This document shows positions 1-8,536 of a DNA stretch of 64,000 nt, piece by piece (positions within the stretch are counted from its first letter, which is position 1; each line of letters starts with the position of its first letter). The position numbers and the translations under genes are program-made. The notes beneath the pieces are model-generated. The model had not been told where the DNA came from, made no database searches, and was given only the letters and a program-made list of their open reading frames with translations. This DNA comes from Paenibacillus sp. 32O-W (GTDB lineage: Bacteria > Bacillota > Bacilli > Paenibacillales > NBRC-103111), in the NCBI RefSeq assembly GCF_007679495.1, contig NZ_VEGP01000004.1:1-64000 (forward strand), given 5' to 3'.

Positions 1-141
1 CCCGGCAATGTGGTCGGTTCCGGTCGCTACCAGCATATCCGGCTTGCGCCGAATCCGACGCTCGCTGGCATCGTCGATGCAATGCAGCAAAAGCTTAGAG
101 CATTGGCCATAAGCTTCATTCCGACTCTACATGCGGCCTAA
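1..141 (+). other. open frame cut by the window edge, unidentified
   Basis: The frame starting at base 1 is open for 46 codons and ends at TAA 139-141. The peptide ends in LRALAISFIPTLHAA. I do not recognise a family. It may be the C-terminal end of a gene interrupted or bordered by the recombinase region, or a chance frame. Bases 142-371 hold no convincing gene; the pair of DnaA-box sequences near 303-328 is the only structure I see there. Confidence 0.2.
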
Positions 142-302
142 CGGTTCGATTCATCCCTGGCCATAACGACATTTCGACCTGTAAAAGTCAGGTCTTCTTT
201 GGGCTGTGCAAAAAAACGCAGGATCACATCAGAACGTAAGAAGACTTAAAAGCCCGGCCCCAAAAACTCATTGAAACAGGCATTCCGTGGTGCGATGGCG
301 GG

Positions 303-328
303 TTATCCACAGGATTGAGTTATCCACA
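303..328 (+). promoter_or_regulatory. two perfect DnaA-box sequences
   Basis: TTATCCACA occurs at 303-311 and again at 320-328 in the same orientation, 17 bp apart. This matches the consensus DnaA box TTATNCACA. No dnaA or dnaN gene is nearby, so this is not the chromosomal origin as read here. It lies just beyond the 3' end of the recombinase pair and could belong to a mobile element's replication or control region, or be chance. Confidence 0.4.
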
Positions 329-371
329 TTCCGATTTCATGTTAAAGCATCCTCTCTTCATTGATTAACTA

Positions 372-1340
372 TTAAATAGTCCGTTTCATTTTCTCAATCG
401 GACTGAACTTCTTGTGTTGCTGCCGTATATCGCTGTTGAATAGCTCTACATAATACTCGACCATTTCCAGCGTGGCATGTCCTAAGATACGTCGCAGTGT
501 GAACGGATCACCGCCGTTTAGGATATAAAATTTCGCCATCGTATGGCGAAACGTGTGGGGCGAAACACGTACTCCCTGTATTCTAGCCGCTTTACCGTAT
601 ACCTGCATTTTTTCTTGCAGAGCTCTGGTGCTGATCGGTTCGTTGTTGATATTGACGAACAGAGCGTCCGTTTCCAGGTCACCCCGAATGTCCAGGTATT
701 TGCGGACGATTTTTGCGCACGTTTGCTGAAACGGTACGCGGCGGGCTTTTCCTCCTTTTCCCTTGCTAATCCGAATCTCCTGCTCTTTGAAGAACAAGTC
801 CCCGGTTTTCAGGTTGCATAGTTCGCTGATCCGCATGCCGGTTTCTAGCAGCACAATCATCATAGTATAGTCACGGAAGCCGGTGAACGTTTTGCGGTCC
901 GGTTGTTCCAGCAGATCGGCTACTTGTTCTCTGGTAAAAGTTTGAATCATCAGCTTTTCCGCTTTGACTACATGCAACTCGTCCGCGATATTATTTGTCT
1001 TCCAGCCTTCCTCGAACAAATACCTGAAGAACTGCTTGACGCCTTTAATACGCCCGTTCACCGTATTGTCGGACTTTCCTCGGTCGATCAGATAGGCTAC
1101 AAAATGGTTTTTGACCTCGCGGGAAGTCACAGAATAGATATCGAGCGGAACTTCCTGTTCCAGAAAAGCATCTTTCATTTGTTGAACGCAGTCCTGATAA
1201 AATCGAAGCGTGAGTGGCGAAAGGTTTTTTGCTTTGCAATCGAGAATAAAAGAATGAAGTAAATCGTCGAAGCTTAATTGTTGCTTTGCGGAACTGGAAC
1301 CATCGACGGTAGTCAGTACGTTTTGCCTGCGTTTATTCAT
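372..1340 (-). CDS. tyrosine recombinase/integrase, second of a pair
   Basis: A 322-residue phage-integrase family recombinase that would cut and rejoin DNA through a tyrosine nucleophile. The N-terminal SAM-like core-binding domain covers about residues 20-120 and the catalytic domain 130-310. The catalytic set is visible: Arg170 in ETGMRISEL, the lysine of GKGGK (about 195), His262 and Arg265 in PHTFRHT, His288 in LGH, and Tyr297 in EYYVEL. Its ATG overlaps the upstream recombinase stop by 4 bp (ATGA), so the two are translationally coupled. It resembles XerC/XerD in size, but the tandem arrangement points to a mobile element rather than dimer resolution. Confidence 0.9.
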   Translation of the reverse strand: MNKRRQNVLTTVDGSSSAKQQLSFDDLLHSFILDCKAKNLSPLTLRFYQDCVQQMKDAFLEQEVPLDIYSVTSREVKNHFVAYLIDRGKSDNTVNGRIKGVKQFFRYLFEEGWKTNNIADELHVVKAEKLMIQTFTREQVADLLEQPDRKTFTGFRDYTMMIVLLETGMRISELCNLKTGDLFFKEQEIRISKGKGGKARRVPFQQTCAKIVRKYLDIRGDLETDALFVNINNEPISTRALQEKMQVYGKAARIQGVRVSPHTFRHTMAKFYILNGGDPFTLRRILGHATLEMVEYYVELFNSDIRQQHKKFSPIEKMKRTI

Positions 1341-2317
1341 TGGCTCACCCCGCTTTTGTCGATGGCGTCTGGAAATTCGTTTACCAGATGTTCGACCGGG
1401 CTGAACTTTCCATGTTGAATTTGCAGGTCTCGAGAAAACAATTCGACATACATTTCCGTCGTTTCCATCCGCTCGTGCCCCAAAATGCTTTTAAGCGTAA
1501 ATATGTCGCCGCCGTTTAGTAGATACTGTTTCGCCATCGTATGTCGAAAAGTGTGGCAGGAGCATTGGATACCTTTGATACCCGCTGCTTTGCAATATCG
1601 GGAAATCATAATCCGAATTCCCGCAGTTTCAAATGGTCGGTTGTCCAAGTTGACCCAGACGCGCTCGTGTTCCAACTTGCCACGTTCCTGAATATATCGT
1701 TTCAGCTCGAATGCGCATGTGCGTTGAATCGGCACATGGCGGGCTTTCCGTCCTTTACCTTGTTGGATGCGCAGCGATCCTTCTTCAAAGCGAATGTCTG
1801 TAATCCGGAGGTTCGCCAGTTCTTTTAAGCGGATGCCGGTCTCGAGCAGCACCAGCATCATGACATAATTACGATAGCCGGTGAAGGTGGATCGGTCCGG
1901 TTGTGCAAGCAATCGTTGCAAATGACCATCCGTGAAGGTATGCGTCAATGAAGGCTGAACCTTGAACGGTTTCATATTTGCGGCAATGTTCGTTTCCATC
2001 CAACCTTCGCAGGTAAGGAATTTGAAAAACTCTTTAAGGATGCAAAGGTTACAGTTCACCGTCCTCAGTGCCAATCCCTCGTCCAGCATGCTGGGGATAA
2101 TGCGGTGGGTCAGATCATAAGGGGTTAGCGTACCCAAATTCAGTTTCTTAGTTTCGAGGTGTTGCTTGAACTTGGTCAACCCTTTGAGGTAACGGCGGAT
2201 AGTTTCTTCCGTCAGATTTCGGATTTTACATTCCTGTAAGAAAAGATAAACGGCTTCATCGAAAGTAACGTTTGAACTTTGCAATCTTTTTGCTGGATCA
2301 TTTTTTTGGCGTAACAC
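1337..2317 (-). CDS. tyrosine recombinase/integrase, first of a pair
   Basis: Second phage-integrase family member, with catalytic residues in ETGIRLKEL (Arg), GKGRKARHVP (Lys), CHTFRHT (His/Arg), LGHERM (His) and EMYVEL (Tyr). The frame is open to an ATG at 2422, but I choose the GTG at 2317. A GGAGG lies 9 bases before it, the resulting 326 residues match the partner's length, and the longer reading would run through the inverted-repeat sites at 2383-2405. Stop and start overlap by 4 bp with the downstream recombinase. Paired integrases often act together on one element's ends; the target here is unknown. Confidence 0.85.
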   Translation of the reverse strand: MLRQKNDPAKRLQSSNVTFDEAVYLFLQECKIRNLTEETIRRYLKGLTKFKQHLETKKLNLGTLTPYDLTHRIIPSMLDEGLALRTVNCNLCILKEFFKFLTCEGWMETNIAANMKPFKVQPSLTHTFTDGHLQRLLAQPDRSTFTGYRNYVMMLVLLETGIRLKELANLRITDIRFEEGSLRIQQGKGRKARHVPIQRTCAFELKRYIQERGKLEHERVWVNLDNRPFETAGIRIMISRYCKAAGIKGIQCSCHTFRHTMAKQYLLNGGDIFTLKSILGHERMETTEMYVELFSRDLQIQHGKFSPVEHLVNEFPDAIDKSGVSQ

Positions 2318-2382
2318 TTCGCATATCCTCCATTGAGTGTTATGCGAGGTAAAGCGGATATACGAGTCGACTAGGGGGTGGT

Positions 2383-2405
2383 TCGTATAACAACCCGGTA
2401 TACGA
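2383..2405. repeat. inverted-repeat site 1 upstream of the recombinases
   Basis: Left arm TCGTATAAC (2383-2391), 5 bp spacer, right arm GGTATACGA (2397-2405). The arms match at 7 of 9 positions when reverse-complemented. The geometry resembles the core sites of tyrosine recombinases, and an identical left arm with the same spacing recurs at 2532-2554. Related half-sites lie nearby (TTCGCATA at 2318-2325, TTATGCGA at 2340-2347, TATACGA at 2359-2365). Confidence 0.5.
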
Positions 2406-2531
2406 TTTCGTAAAACTTTCACGAAAAACCGAGTTATTTACGCTCAGATGGAACAATTTATCCATCGGCTAAAACCTTTGATACATAAGGTTTTTCGGCA
2501 TTTTAGAGGGTTTTGTTCACCTCCTTCCGGC

Positions 2532-2554
2532 TCGTATAACTCCGTATTATGCGA
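2532..2554. repeat. inverted-repeat site 2 upstream of the recombinases
   Basis: Left arm TCGTATAAC (2532-2540), 5 bp spacer, right arm ATTATGCGA (2546-2554). It has the same 9+5+9 layout and the same left arm as the site at 2383-2405. It could be an attachment/core site or a binding site for the recombinases. The role is inferred from position and symmetry only. Confidence 0.5.
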
Positions 2555-2713
2555 ACCATATTTCGACCCGTCATCGCGGCCGAGCAGGCGAAGCTGATCG
2601 GATCGCTTCAGTACCTGCTGGTTGTCGGCGACGATGCGACCACAGTCTCTGTGTTGCGGGAGCTTGCGCCGACTTACAACCGTCTGCGAGAGGCGCTGAT
2701 CAATCAGCTGTGA
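2549..2713 (+). pseudogene. short open frame, probable gene remnant
   Basis: An ATG-started frame of 54 codons ends at TGA 2711-2713. The product would begin MRTIFRPVIAAEQ and end NRLREALINQL. There is a stop just upstream in frame and no good ribosome binding site. The start overlaps inverted-repeat site 2. It reads like the tail of a longer protein cut by the recombinase element, but I cannot name the family; it may be only a chance frame. Confidence 0.25.
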
Positions 2714-2815
2714 CCGCAATGAGCTTTAAGTTGATGACGGGAGGCTTGCATAGATTTCTCCATTTTTATGCAGAATAATTAAAACTAATCATACGCCCAG
2801 GGAGGTCATGCCGGC

Positions 2816-3073
2816 TTGAAAGCAAAAGATCATGGTCAGGAACAGGAGCGGGAGGAAGGTAAACATCGGGATGAGCTGCTCAGGCGGGATATGGAGGTAG
2901 ACTCCGATGTTAACGAAGACCGCAATCGGGAAAATCTGTTGGACGCCTCTTTCGAGGCATGGTACGAGAATATAGAGTACTGGGTGAAGCAGAAAGATGA
3001 AATGACCCGGGTGCCGGAGGAGAACGTCTTCGAGGCTGCCGAGGACATGGACGCTGAAGAAGAGCAGGGTTGA
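2816..3073 (+). CDS. small acidic hypothetical protein
   Basis: An 85-residue, highly charged protein rich in Glu, Asp, Lys and Arg, with no membrane segment and no cysteines. The TTG start is supported by GGAGGT at 2801-2806, nine bases upstream; the ATG between them stops after three codons. A hydrophobic/aromatic core (FEAWYENIEYWV) sits in the middle, so it is probably a folded or helical small protein rather than noise. A strong terminator follows directly, making it a single-gene unit. I do not recognise a family and assign no function. Confidence 0.55.
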   Translation: MKAKDHGQEQEREEGKHRDELLRRDMEVDSDVNEDRNRENLLDASFEAWYENIEYWVKQKDEMTRVPEENVFEAAEDMDAEEEQG

Positions 3074-3107
3074 TTGGAGTCAGGGCGAAAAAGCGGCGAT
3101 CAAATCG

Positions 3108-3156
3108 GGACTGCCCCGGAAGGTCTTGAAAAGACCGGAAGGGGCGGTCCTTTTTT
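3108..3156 (+). terminator. intrinsic terminator after the small acidic gene
   Basis: Outer stem GGACTGCCCC (3108-3117) pairs with GGGGCGGTCC (3141-3150), with an inner stem GGTCTT/AAGACC, followed by six T. It separates the small gene from the two-component system. Confidence 0.85.
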
Positions 3157-3223
3157 GCATTGCCAAATCCTCCGATAAGAGTTTTGCTCTTTTCAACATT
3201 CGACATTATGTCCCCGAGGTTTA

Positions 3224-3232
3224 TGCTAGAAT
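3224..3232 (+). promoter_or_regulatory. extended -10 promoter for the YesMN-type pair
   Basis: TGCTAGAAT is an extended -10 element (TG at 3224-3225, TAGAAT at 3227-3232) located 42 bp before the chosen kinase start. No strong -35 box is visible at the usual distance, which is tolerated with an extended -10. Confidence 0.4.
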
Positions 3233-3273
3233 CTATTGAAAACGCATACAATCTATTCCGGGAGGAGATTGGA

Positions 3274-5079
3274 TTGTCCCGTATTAAAGCTTTGATGCCC
3301 AGTTCGCTGAAAAACCGCTTATTCTTATCTTTTGTCCTTTTTATTGTTCTGCCGTTCTTTCTGGTGCAAATCCGCAGCTACGATCAAATGGAGTCTCTGT
3401 ATGAAGAACGGATCGGCGAGCAGAGCCAGTATCAGTTGGACCAGATGGTATCCTATTTCGAGCAAATAAAGACGAGAATTCTGATGACTTCTCTTCAATT
3501 GGAGAAGGAACTGCAGATATTGCTCGCCCAATCGGAGGAAGGCCGGGTGGAGAAGGAGCAGATCCAGCAGCTGCTTAAGGAGGTCAAGGCCAATCTGTTT
3601 GCAGACGGCGCATTCGTAAACTATACGTTGACCGGATTGGACGGCGTTTCATATACCTCCATTGACAATGGCATGGGTGTCGAGGATGAAGCTTGGGCCG
3701 CCGGTGCAATCGGCTGGCTCCGGCAACAAGACCGTCCGTCGATGCAATGGCTTCTCCTCTCCAAGGATTCGAGGCCGAACGGGCAGGCCAACACGGACCT
3801 GCTTACGCTCTTTAGTGTCGTTCAAGACCGGGACCGTCTCCCGCTGGGTGTTCTCCGCATCAGCTTCGATTACCGGAAATGGCTGCAGGACCAGACCGGC
3901 CGTTTTCTCATCCAGCAGGACTATTTTCTACTTAATGAACAGGGAGGAGTGCTGTTTCAGACCCGACCCGATGCGAGCATGCCGACAGGTCTGCAGAAGT
4001 GGGTGCGGCAGAAGTGGGTGCGGCAGCAGCATGCCACCGGGGAAAGGGAGCCTCTGGTCGATCGGCAAACTTCCTCTATTCTAACCTCCAGCGGCATCGA
4101 GTCCTTGAACTGGACGCTGGTAGCCCAATTCCCGCTGCAGGTGTTCTTCGGCGATATCGGGGCTGTGCAGCGTCAAGCTTATGTTACCTTCGGTTTATTT
4201 ACGTTAGTTTTCGTCGTGATGACTTTCTTCATTTCCTCAACCGTTACCCGCCCTTTACGACTCCTTCGCAACAAAATGTCCGATCTGACCCGCAGCCAGT
4301 TTCGCGTCCATCTGCCTACGGATAAATATCGGGGGGAAATGATGGAGATGGCGGAATCGTTCAACCAGATGGTCCGGGACCTGAACCGTTCCGTAGAGCG
4401 GCTGAAGATCGAGGAGAGACGGCGCGAGGCGGTTCATTTCCAGATTTTGATGCAGCAGATGAATCCCCATTTCCTATTAAACACCTTGAATACGATCAAG
4501 TGGAATGCTTATGCCCGGGGGGACGGGACGACGGGAGAGATCTGCATCGCCCTGGGGCGCCTGCTGGAAACGAGCTTGAACACGGAGGAGGAGCTTATTT
4601 ATTTGCAGCGGGAGATGGAGCTTATTGAAGCCTATATCAAAATCCAGCGTTTCCGTTACGAACAATCCTTTGTCATCCGCTATGAGTACGAAGAGGGGCT
4701 GCGCTATGCCCTGGTGCCGAAGTTTTCTCTTCAGCCGCTGGTGGAGAACGCGATCCGCCACGGCTTTGCCCGTATGAAGGAAGGCGGAGTCATCGTCATT
4801 CGGGCATGGCGGGAGGAAGGGAGCCTGCTTGTCCATGTGGATGATAATGGAGCCGGATTACAGGCATCGGCCGCTGAGAAGGAGATGTCCAGGCGGCCGT
4901 CCATCGGTTTGAACAATATTAGAGAAAGGCTTCATCTGTTATTCAAAGGGGAAGCCGGATTGGAGCTGGCGTCCTTAGAGAAGGGGACACGGGCGGCGCT
5001 GCGCGTTCCGTTCCTGAATTCCACCCCGTATGAAGCGGACAAAGGAGGGATTGAGCGTGTGGAAGGCTTTACTGGTTGA
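3274..5079 (+). CDS. YesM-type sensor histidine kinase
   Basis: Membrane histidine kinase of the YesM/LytS-like class, expected to sense an extracellular carbohydrate signal and phosphorylate the regulator encoded next. One TM helix near the N-terminus (LFLSFVLFIVLPFFLV), an extracellular sensor of about 270 residues, a second TM (FGLFTLVFVVMTFF), a HAMP linker, then the His_kinase domain with the phosphorylated His399 in QQMNPHFLLN, an N-box LQPLVENAIRHG and a G-box GIGLNNIRERL-like segment. The frame opens at 3160 inside the terminator; I use TTG 3274 because GGGAGG lies 8 bases before it and the 601-residue length fits the family. It overlaps the next gene. Confidence 0.9.
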   Translation: MSRIKALMPSSLKNRLFLSFVLFIVLPFFLVQIRSYDQMESLYEERIGEQSQYQLDQMVSYFEQIKTRILMTSLQLEKELQILLAQSEEGRVEKEQIQQLLKEVKANLFADGAFVNYTLTGLDGVSYTSIDNGMGVEDEAWAAGAIGWLRQQDRPSMQWLLLSKDSRPNGQANTDLLTLFSVVQDRDRLPLGVLRISFDYRKWLQDQTGRFLIQQDYFLLNEQGGVLFQTRPDASMPTGLQKWVRQKWVRQQHATGEREPLVDRQTSSILTSSGIESLNWTLVAQFPLQVFFGDIGAVQRQAYVTFGLFTLVFVVMTFFISSTVTRPLRLLRNKMSDLTRSQFRVHLPTDKYRGEMMEMAESFNQMVRDLNRSVERLKIEERRREAVHFQILMQQMNPHFLLNTLNTIKWNAYARGDGTTGEICIALGRLLETSLNTEEELIYLQREMELIEAYIKIQRFRYEQSFVIRYEYEEGLRYALVPKFSLQPLVENAIRHGFARMKEGGVIVIRAWREEGSLLVHVDDNGAGLQASAAEKEMSRRPSIGLNNIRERLHLLFKGEAGLELASLEKGTRAALRVPFLNSTPYEADKGGIERVEGFTG

Positions 5080-6574
5080 AGACGAGCCTTATGTTCGCCG
5101 CCATGTTATTCAATTGGTCGATTGGGCCGGAAGCGGCTTTGAGCTGGTTGGGGAAGCCGGTAACGGGGAAGAGGCTTTGGAGATGATGAAAGTTCATCGG
5201 CCGGATTTGGTTATCACGGATATCCTCATGCCGAACATGGATGGCCTGGAATTGCTGCAGCGGGCCAGGGAAACCGGTTTTGAGTCCATGTTCATCATGC
5301 TCACATGCATGAGCGAGTTCGAATATGCCCGCAGGGCGTTGGAACTGGGGGCATCCGGATACGTGCTGAAATTATCGATGGGCCCCGATTCCTTGAACGA
5401 AATGATCGGTAAAGCCCATAGAGAGCTGCTTAAGCGGTATAAGGAAAAGACAGAGGCGGCCTATTACCGCCGTTATGCGTCGGTGTGGGAATCGTTCGCC
5501 GGCCGATCTCCGGAGCCCGGTTACCTCCGGGCCAAGGGAATGATCATGGAGCCGCAGGAACGCTTCTCGGAGGTCTGGATCGGGTGCGCTCTAAGCGGCC
5601 CGGTTCCGGTGGAAGAACAAACTTGGTTGAGAAGGGCGGCTTCCAGGTTTCCGGCCGGCAGCTTGACCCATCATTTTCAGGCATCCGGCTACACCACTCT
5701 ATTTTGCTGGAGCCCGGTTTCCATTCAGCACGAGCCGATCCTTGACTATTCCCCTTCCATTCCGGTTGCGTTCGCCACGGGGAAGGCTTCGGAGTCCTGG
5801 ATATCTCTCTGGTCCTCTGTAGTGAAAAAACTCGATGAAGCCTGGTATGAATGCCCAGCGGAGGAGGAAGCCGGCCCTTCGGGCATAAGCGGCGATGGGG
5901 ACAAAATGGAGGAGAACAGCCTGTGGACCCGGGAGCTGGAGCTGCTGCAAAGTGCGGAGCAAGGAAGGAAGCAAACCGGCTTGCTGCTCCGCGAGCTGAT
6001 GGAGGAGATGAGGCAAAGTGCCTGGCCTGCTCTCATGGTGAAGGAATGCGCGCTGCGCTGGGTCCGCTTCATGAAGCCGCTGATTCCGGAAGCGGCACAG
6101 GCCGCCAAGCAATCCATCCGGGAAGCGACCAAGCATGCTATGCTGCTGCAGAAGCTGGAGCCGTTATTCGCGGCGTATGTGCAGCGGCGCCTTATCCGGG
6201 ACCTCCCGGTAACGGATCATCCGGAGGTCAACATCCTGCTGCGCCATATCCACAGCCGCTACAATGAAAATTTGACGTTAAAATCGGCCGCCACCCTTGT
6301 TTGTATGGATGAAACCTATTTAAGCGGATTGTTTCGCAAGAAAACGGGGACCCCGTTTATTCAATATGTGCAAAAAGTCCGGGTCGAGCGGGCCAAGCAT
6401 TATCTTTCCCATACGGATCTTCCTGTACTGGAAATTGGCCATCGCGTTGGCTTTATGAACACCAATTATTTTTTTCGGATATTCAAGAAACTGACGGGCA
6501 TGACCCCGATGGATTTCCGCCGCGAAGCTTCTGAGCCCTCTTTGGGAAGGGAGAGTGGTTCCGTTGAAATGTAA
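5057..6574 (+). CDS. YesN-type response regulator, AraC output domain
   Basis: Cytoplasmic transcription factor partnered with the kinase upstream. Receiver domain residues 1-125 with the acid pair at 8-10 (VEDE), phosphoacceptor Asp55 (ITDILMPNMDG) and the conserved Thr and Lys in MLTCMSEFEYA and GYVLKLS. A variable linker of about 250 residues follows. The C-terminal 100 residues are an AraC-type double helix-turn-helix (TLVCMDETYLSGLFRKKTG and VGFMNTNYFFRIFKK). GTG 5057 is chosen because AAAGGAGGG ends 7 bases before it; the start lies inside the kinase gene, a 23 bp overlap showing one operon. The likely target is the adjacent importer and oxidoreductase genes. Confidence 0.9.
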   Translation: MWKALLVEDEPYVRRHVIQLVDWAGSGFELVGEAGNGEEALEMMKVHRPDLVITDILMPNMDGLELLQRARETGFESMFIMLTCMSEFEYARRALELGASGYVLKLSMGPDSLNEMIGKAHRELLKRYKEKTEAAYYRRYASVWESFAGRSPEPGYLRAKGMIMEPQERFSEVWIGCALSGPVPVEEQTWLRRAASRFPAGSLTHHFQASGYTTLFCWSPVSIQHEPILDYSPSIPVAFATGKASESWISLWSSVVKKLDEAWYECPAEEEAGPSGISGDGDKMEENSLWTRELELLQSAEQGRKQTGLLLRELMEEMRQSAWPALMVKECALRWVRFMKPLIPEAAQAAKQSIREATKHAMLLQKLEPLFAAYVQRRLIRDLPVTDHPEVNILLRHIHSRYNENLTLKSAATLVCMDETYLSGLFRKKTGTPFIQYVQKVRVERAKHYLSHTDLPVLEIGHRVGFMNTNYFFRIFKKLTGMTPMDFRREASEPSLGRESGSVEM

Positions 6575-6687
6575 AGGCTTACAAAAAACCAAATATGTGC
6601 AGTCGAACCGTTAAAATCGTTCATTATCCGCTAACAGGGCCGCGTGATATGCTGAATCCAGATTAGCAAAGGAAGGAGGAAGATGGG

Positions 6688-7650
6688 GTGAAGGCTCGTA
6701 TGGTGCCTGTTGGCTCGGCCCGAATGCCGCCCGCCGCGCGGCTCGCTAATTATATCAAGCTGCTCTGGAAATTCAAGGCGCTGTATATCATGCTGCTGCC
6801 CGGCATGCTGTACTACCTGGTTTATAAGTACGTTCCTATGTACGGGGTCATCATCGCCTTCAAAGATTTTAACATTCTCGAAGGCATCGTGAGCAGTCCT
6901 TGGGCGGATCCGTGGTACAAACATTTCCTGCAGTTTTACGAATCGCCGTATTTTGCCGAACTGCTCCGCAACACCTTCCTGATCAGCATCTACAAGCTCT
7001 TGTTCGGCATGGTTCCGCCCATTCTTCTCGCACTTGTGCTGAATGAATGCAGGGTGTATTGGTTTAAATCGCTGGTCCAGACACTGAGCTACATGCCGCA
7101 TTTTTTGTCCTGGATCATTATTTACGGCATCGCTATTATTTTGCTGTCGGAGGATACAGGCATTCTGAATCGATGGCTGGTGGAATCGGGAGGGAGAGCG
7201 ATCCCTTTTCTGACCTCGACCGAATGGTTCCGAAGCGTGCTGGTCGGCAGTGAAATTTGGCAAAACCTCGGCTGGGGCGCCATCATCTATTTGGCCGCCA
7301 TCGCGGGCATTGACCCGACGCTGTATGAGGCGGCAAGGGTGGATGGGGCAAGCCGCTTGAGAATGATCTGGCACATCACACTCCCCGGAATCCGGCATGT
7401 AATCATTCTGCTGCTCATACTCAGACTCGGACATATTCTGGATGCCGGCTTCGAGCAAATCTATATTTTCTATAACATTCATGTCTACTCTGTGGCGGAC
7501 ATTCTGGATACTTGGGTGTTCCGCACGGGGCTGGAGCAGCTTAATTTCAGCCTGGCTTCGGCCGTCGGACTGTTCAAGGCGGCGATCGGATTCTTTCTGG
7601 TTCTGGCCTCGAATGCATTGGCCAAGAGATGGGGGCAAGGAATATGGTAA
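6688..7650 (+). CDS. carbohydrate ABC permease, LplB type
   Basis: A 320-residue inner-membrane permease of the binding-protein-dependent (MalF-like) family, forming a heterodimer with the next gene product. Six TM helices are visible, starting at LYIMLLPGMLYYLVY. The cytoplasmic coupling loop EAARVDGASRLRMIWHI is the EAA motif that docks the ATPase. The family start YKYVPMYGVIIAFKDFN is typical of Lpl/Ytc permeases of Paenibacillus. GTG start with AGGAGG eight bases upstream. No ATPase gene is present in the cluster, so a shared MsmX-type ATPase is presumably used (inference). Confidence 0.92.
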   Translation: MKARMVPVGSARMPPAARLANYIKLLWKFKALYIMLLPGMLYYLVYKYVPMYGVIIAFKDFNILEGIVSSPWADPWYKHFLQFYESPYFAELLRNTFLISIYKLLFGMVPPILLALVLNECRVYWFKSLVQTLSYMPHFLSWIIIYGIAIILLSEDTGILNRWLVESGGRAIPFLTSTEWFRSVLVGSEIWQNLGWGAIIYLAAIAGIDPTLYEAARVDGASRLRMIWHITLPGIRHVIILLLILRLGHILDAGFEQIYIFYNIHVYSVADILDTWVFRTGLEQLNFSLASAVGLFKAAIGFFLVLASNALAKRWGQGIW

Positions 7651-8504
7651 GAGGATGGGGAGACAAACTGTTCAATACGGTCGTCTATATCGTGCTGACC
7701 CTGGTCGGCCTGTCGGCGGTTCTGCCGATTCTGTACGTGGCCGCAGTCTCCGTGACTCCGTATGCGGAAGTATTGAAGAACGGCGGTTATGTCTTGGTCC
7801 CGACGGAGCTGACCCTGGCGGCATACCGCAAAATATTCGGCACATCGGATATTCTCCGATCCTTCCAAATCACCTTGTTCGTTACCACCGTCGGAACGGC
7901 CATCAATTTGCTGCTGACCATGCTGACCGCCTACCCGTTGAGCCGCAGAGCACTTCCGCACCGCAATCTGTTTCTATTTCTCGTCGTCTTCACGATGCTG
8001 TTCAGCGGCGGAATTATTCCCACTTATCTGGTTGTCAAAAGCACCGGACTGCTGGACACGGTATGGGCCCTGATTATCCCTTCGGCCGTCAGCAGCTTCA
8101 ATGTTCTCATTATGAAAAGCTTCTTCGAGCAGCTTCCGGAGGAAATTTTCGAATCGGCACGCATGGACGGAGCTTCGGAAGCACGGCTGCTGCTGCGCAT
8201 TGTGGTTCCTCTGTCCACCCCTGCCCTGGTCACGATCGGGTTGTTCTACGGGGTTGCTCATTGGAATCAGTTTTTCGCCGCCATTATGTATATTACGGAC
8301 CGCAGCCTGTTCCCGCTGCAGATCGTTGTCCGCGAATTGCTGATGCAAACGGTCGAGCAGATGGAGAGCCCCGAGAACATGGTTCCGACCGTGACCATGC
8401 AGATGGCCGCGGTAATGGTCGCCGTCGTTCCGGTTGTCGTCATTTATCCGTTTTTGCAGAAGCATTTTACTAAAGGCATGCTGCTTGGTTCCATCAAAGG
8501 GTAA
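7629..8504 (+). CDS. carbohydrate ABC permease, YtcP type
   Basis: A 291-residue MalG-like permease, partner of the preceding LplB-type protein. About six TM helices, beginning with the N-terminal segment VVYIVLTLVGLSAVLPILYV, and the EAA loop ESARMDGASEARLLLRI are visible. The C-terminus (HFTKGMLLGSIKG) is the standard ending for this family. The start overlaps the upstream gene by 22 bp; ATG 7644 is an alternative start with slightly better ribosome-binding context. One operon with the permease before and the binding protein after. Confidence 0.92.
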   Translation: MGARNMVRGWGDKLFNTVVYIVLTLVGLSAVLPILYVAAVSVTPYAEVLKNGGYVLVPTELTLAAYRKIFGTSDILRSFQITLFVTTVGTAINLLLTMLTAYPLSRRALPHRNLFLFLVVFTMLFSGGIIPTYLVVKSTGLLDTVWALIIPSAVSSFNVLIMKSFFEQLPEEIFESARMDGASEARLLLRIVVPLSTPALVTIGLFYGVAHWNQFFAAIMYITDRSLFPLQIVVRELLMQTVEQMESPENMVPTVTMQMAAVMVAVVPVVVIYPFLQKHFTKGMLLGSIKG

Positions 8505-8536
8505 ATTCCAAATGAACGATAAAGGGGAGTTGGATA

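Noticed and set aside
303-328. chromosomal origin of replication
   Set aside because: Only two DnaA boxes and none of dnaA, dnaN, recF or rpmH nearby.
2318-2422. N-terminal 35 extra residues of the first recombinase (start at 2422)
   Set aside because: The stretch overlaps the inverted-repeat sites, has no similarity to the partner, and a well-placed GGAGG supports the GTG at 2317.
6631-7638. 335-codon minus-strand frame over the LplB-type permease
   Set aside because: Shadow frame; the permease frame has all family motifs and a good ribosome site.
7442-8473. 343-codon plus-strand frame overlapping two permease genes
   Set aside because: Out of frame with both permeases, rich in Arg/Ser/Gly, no ribosome site.
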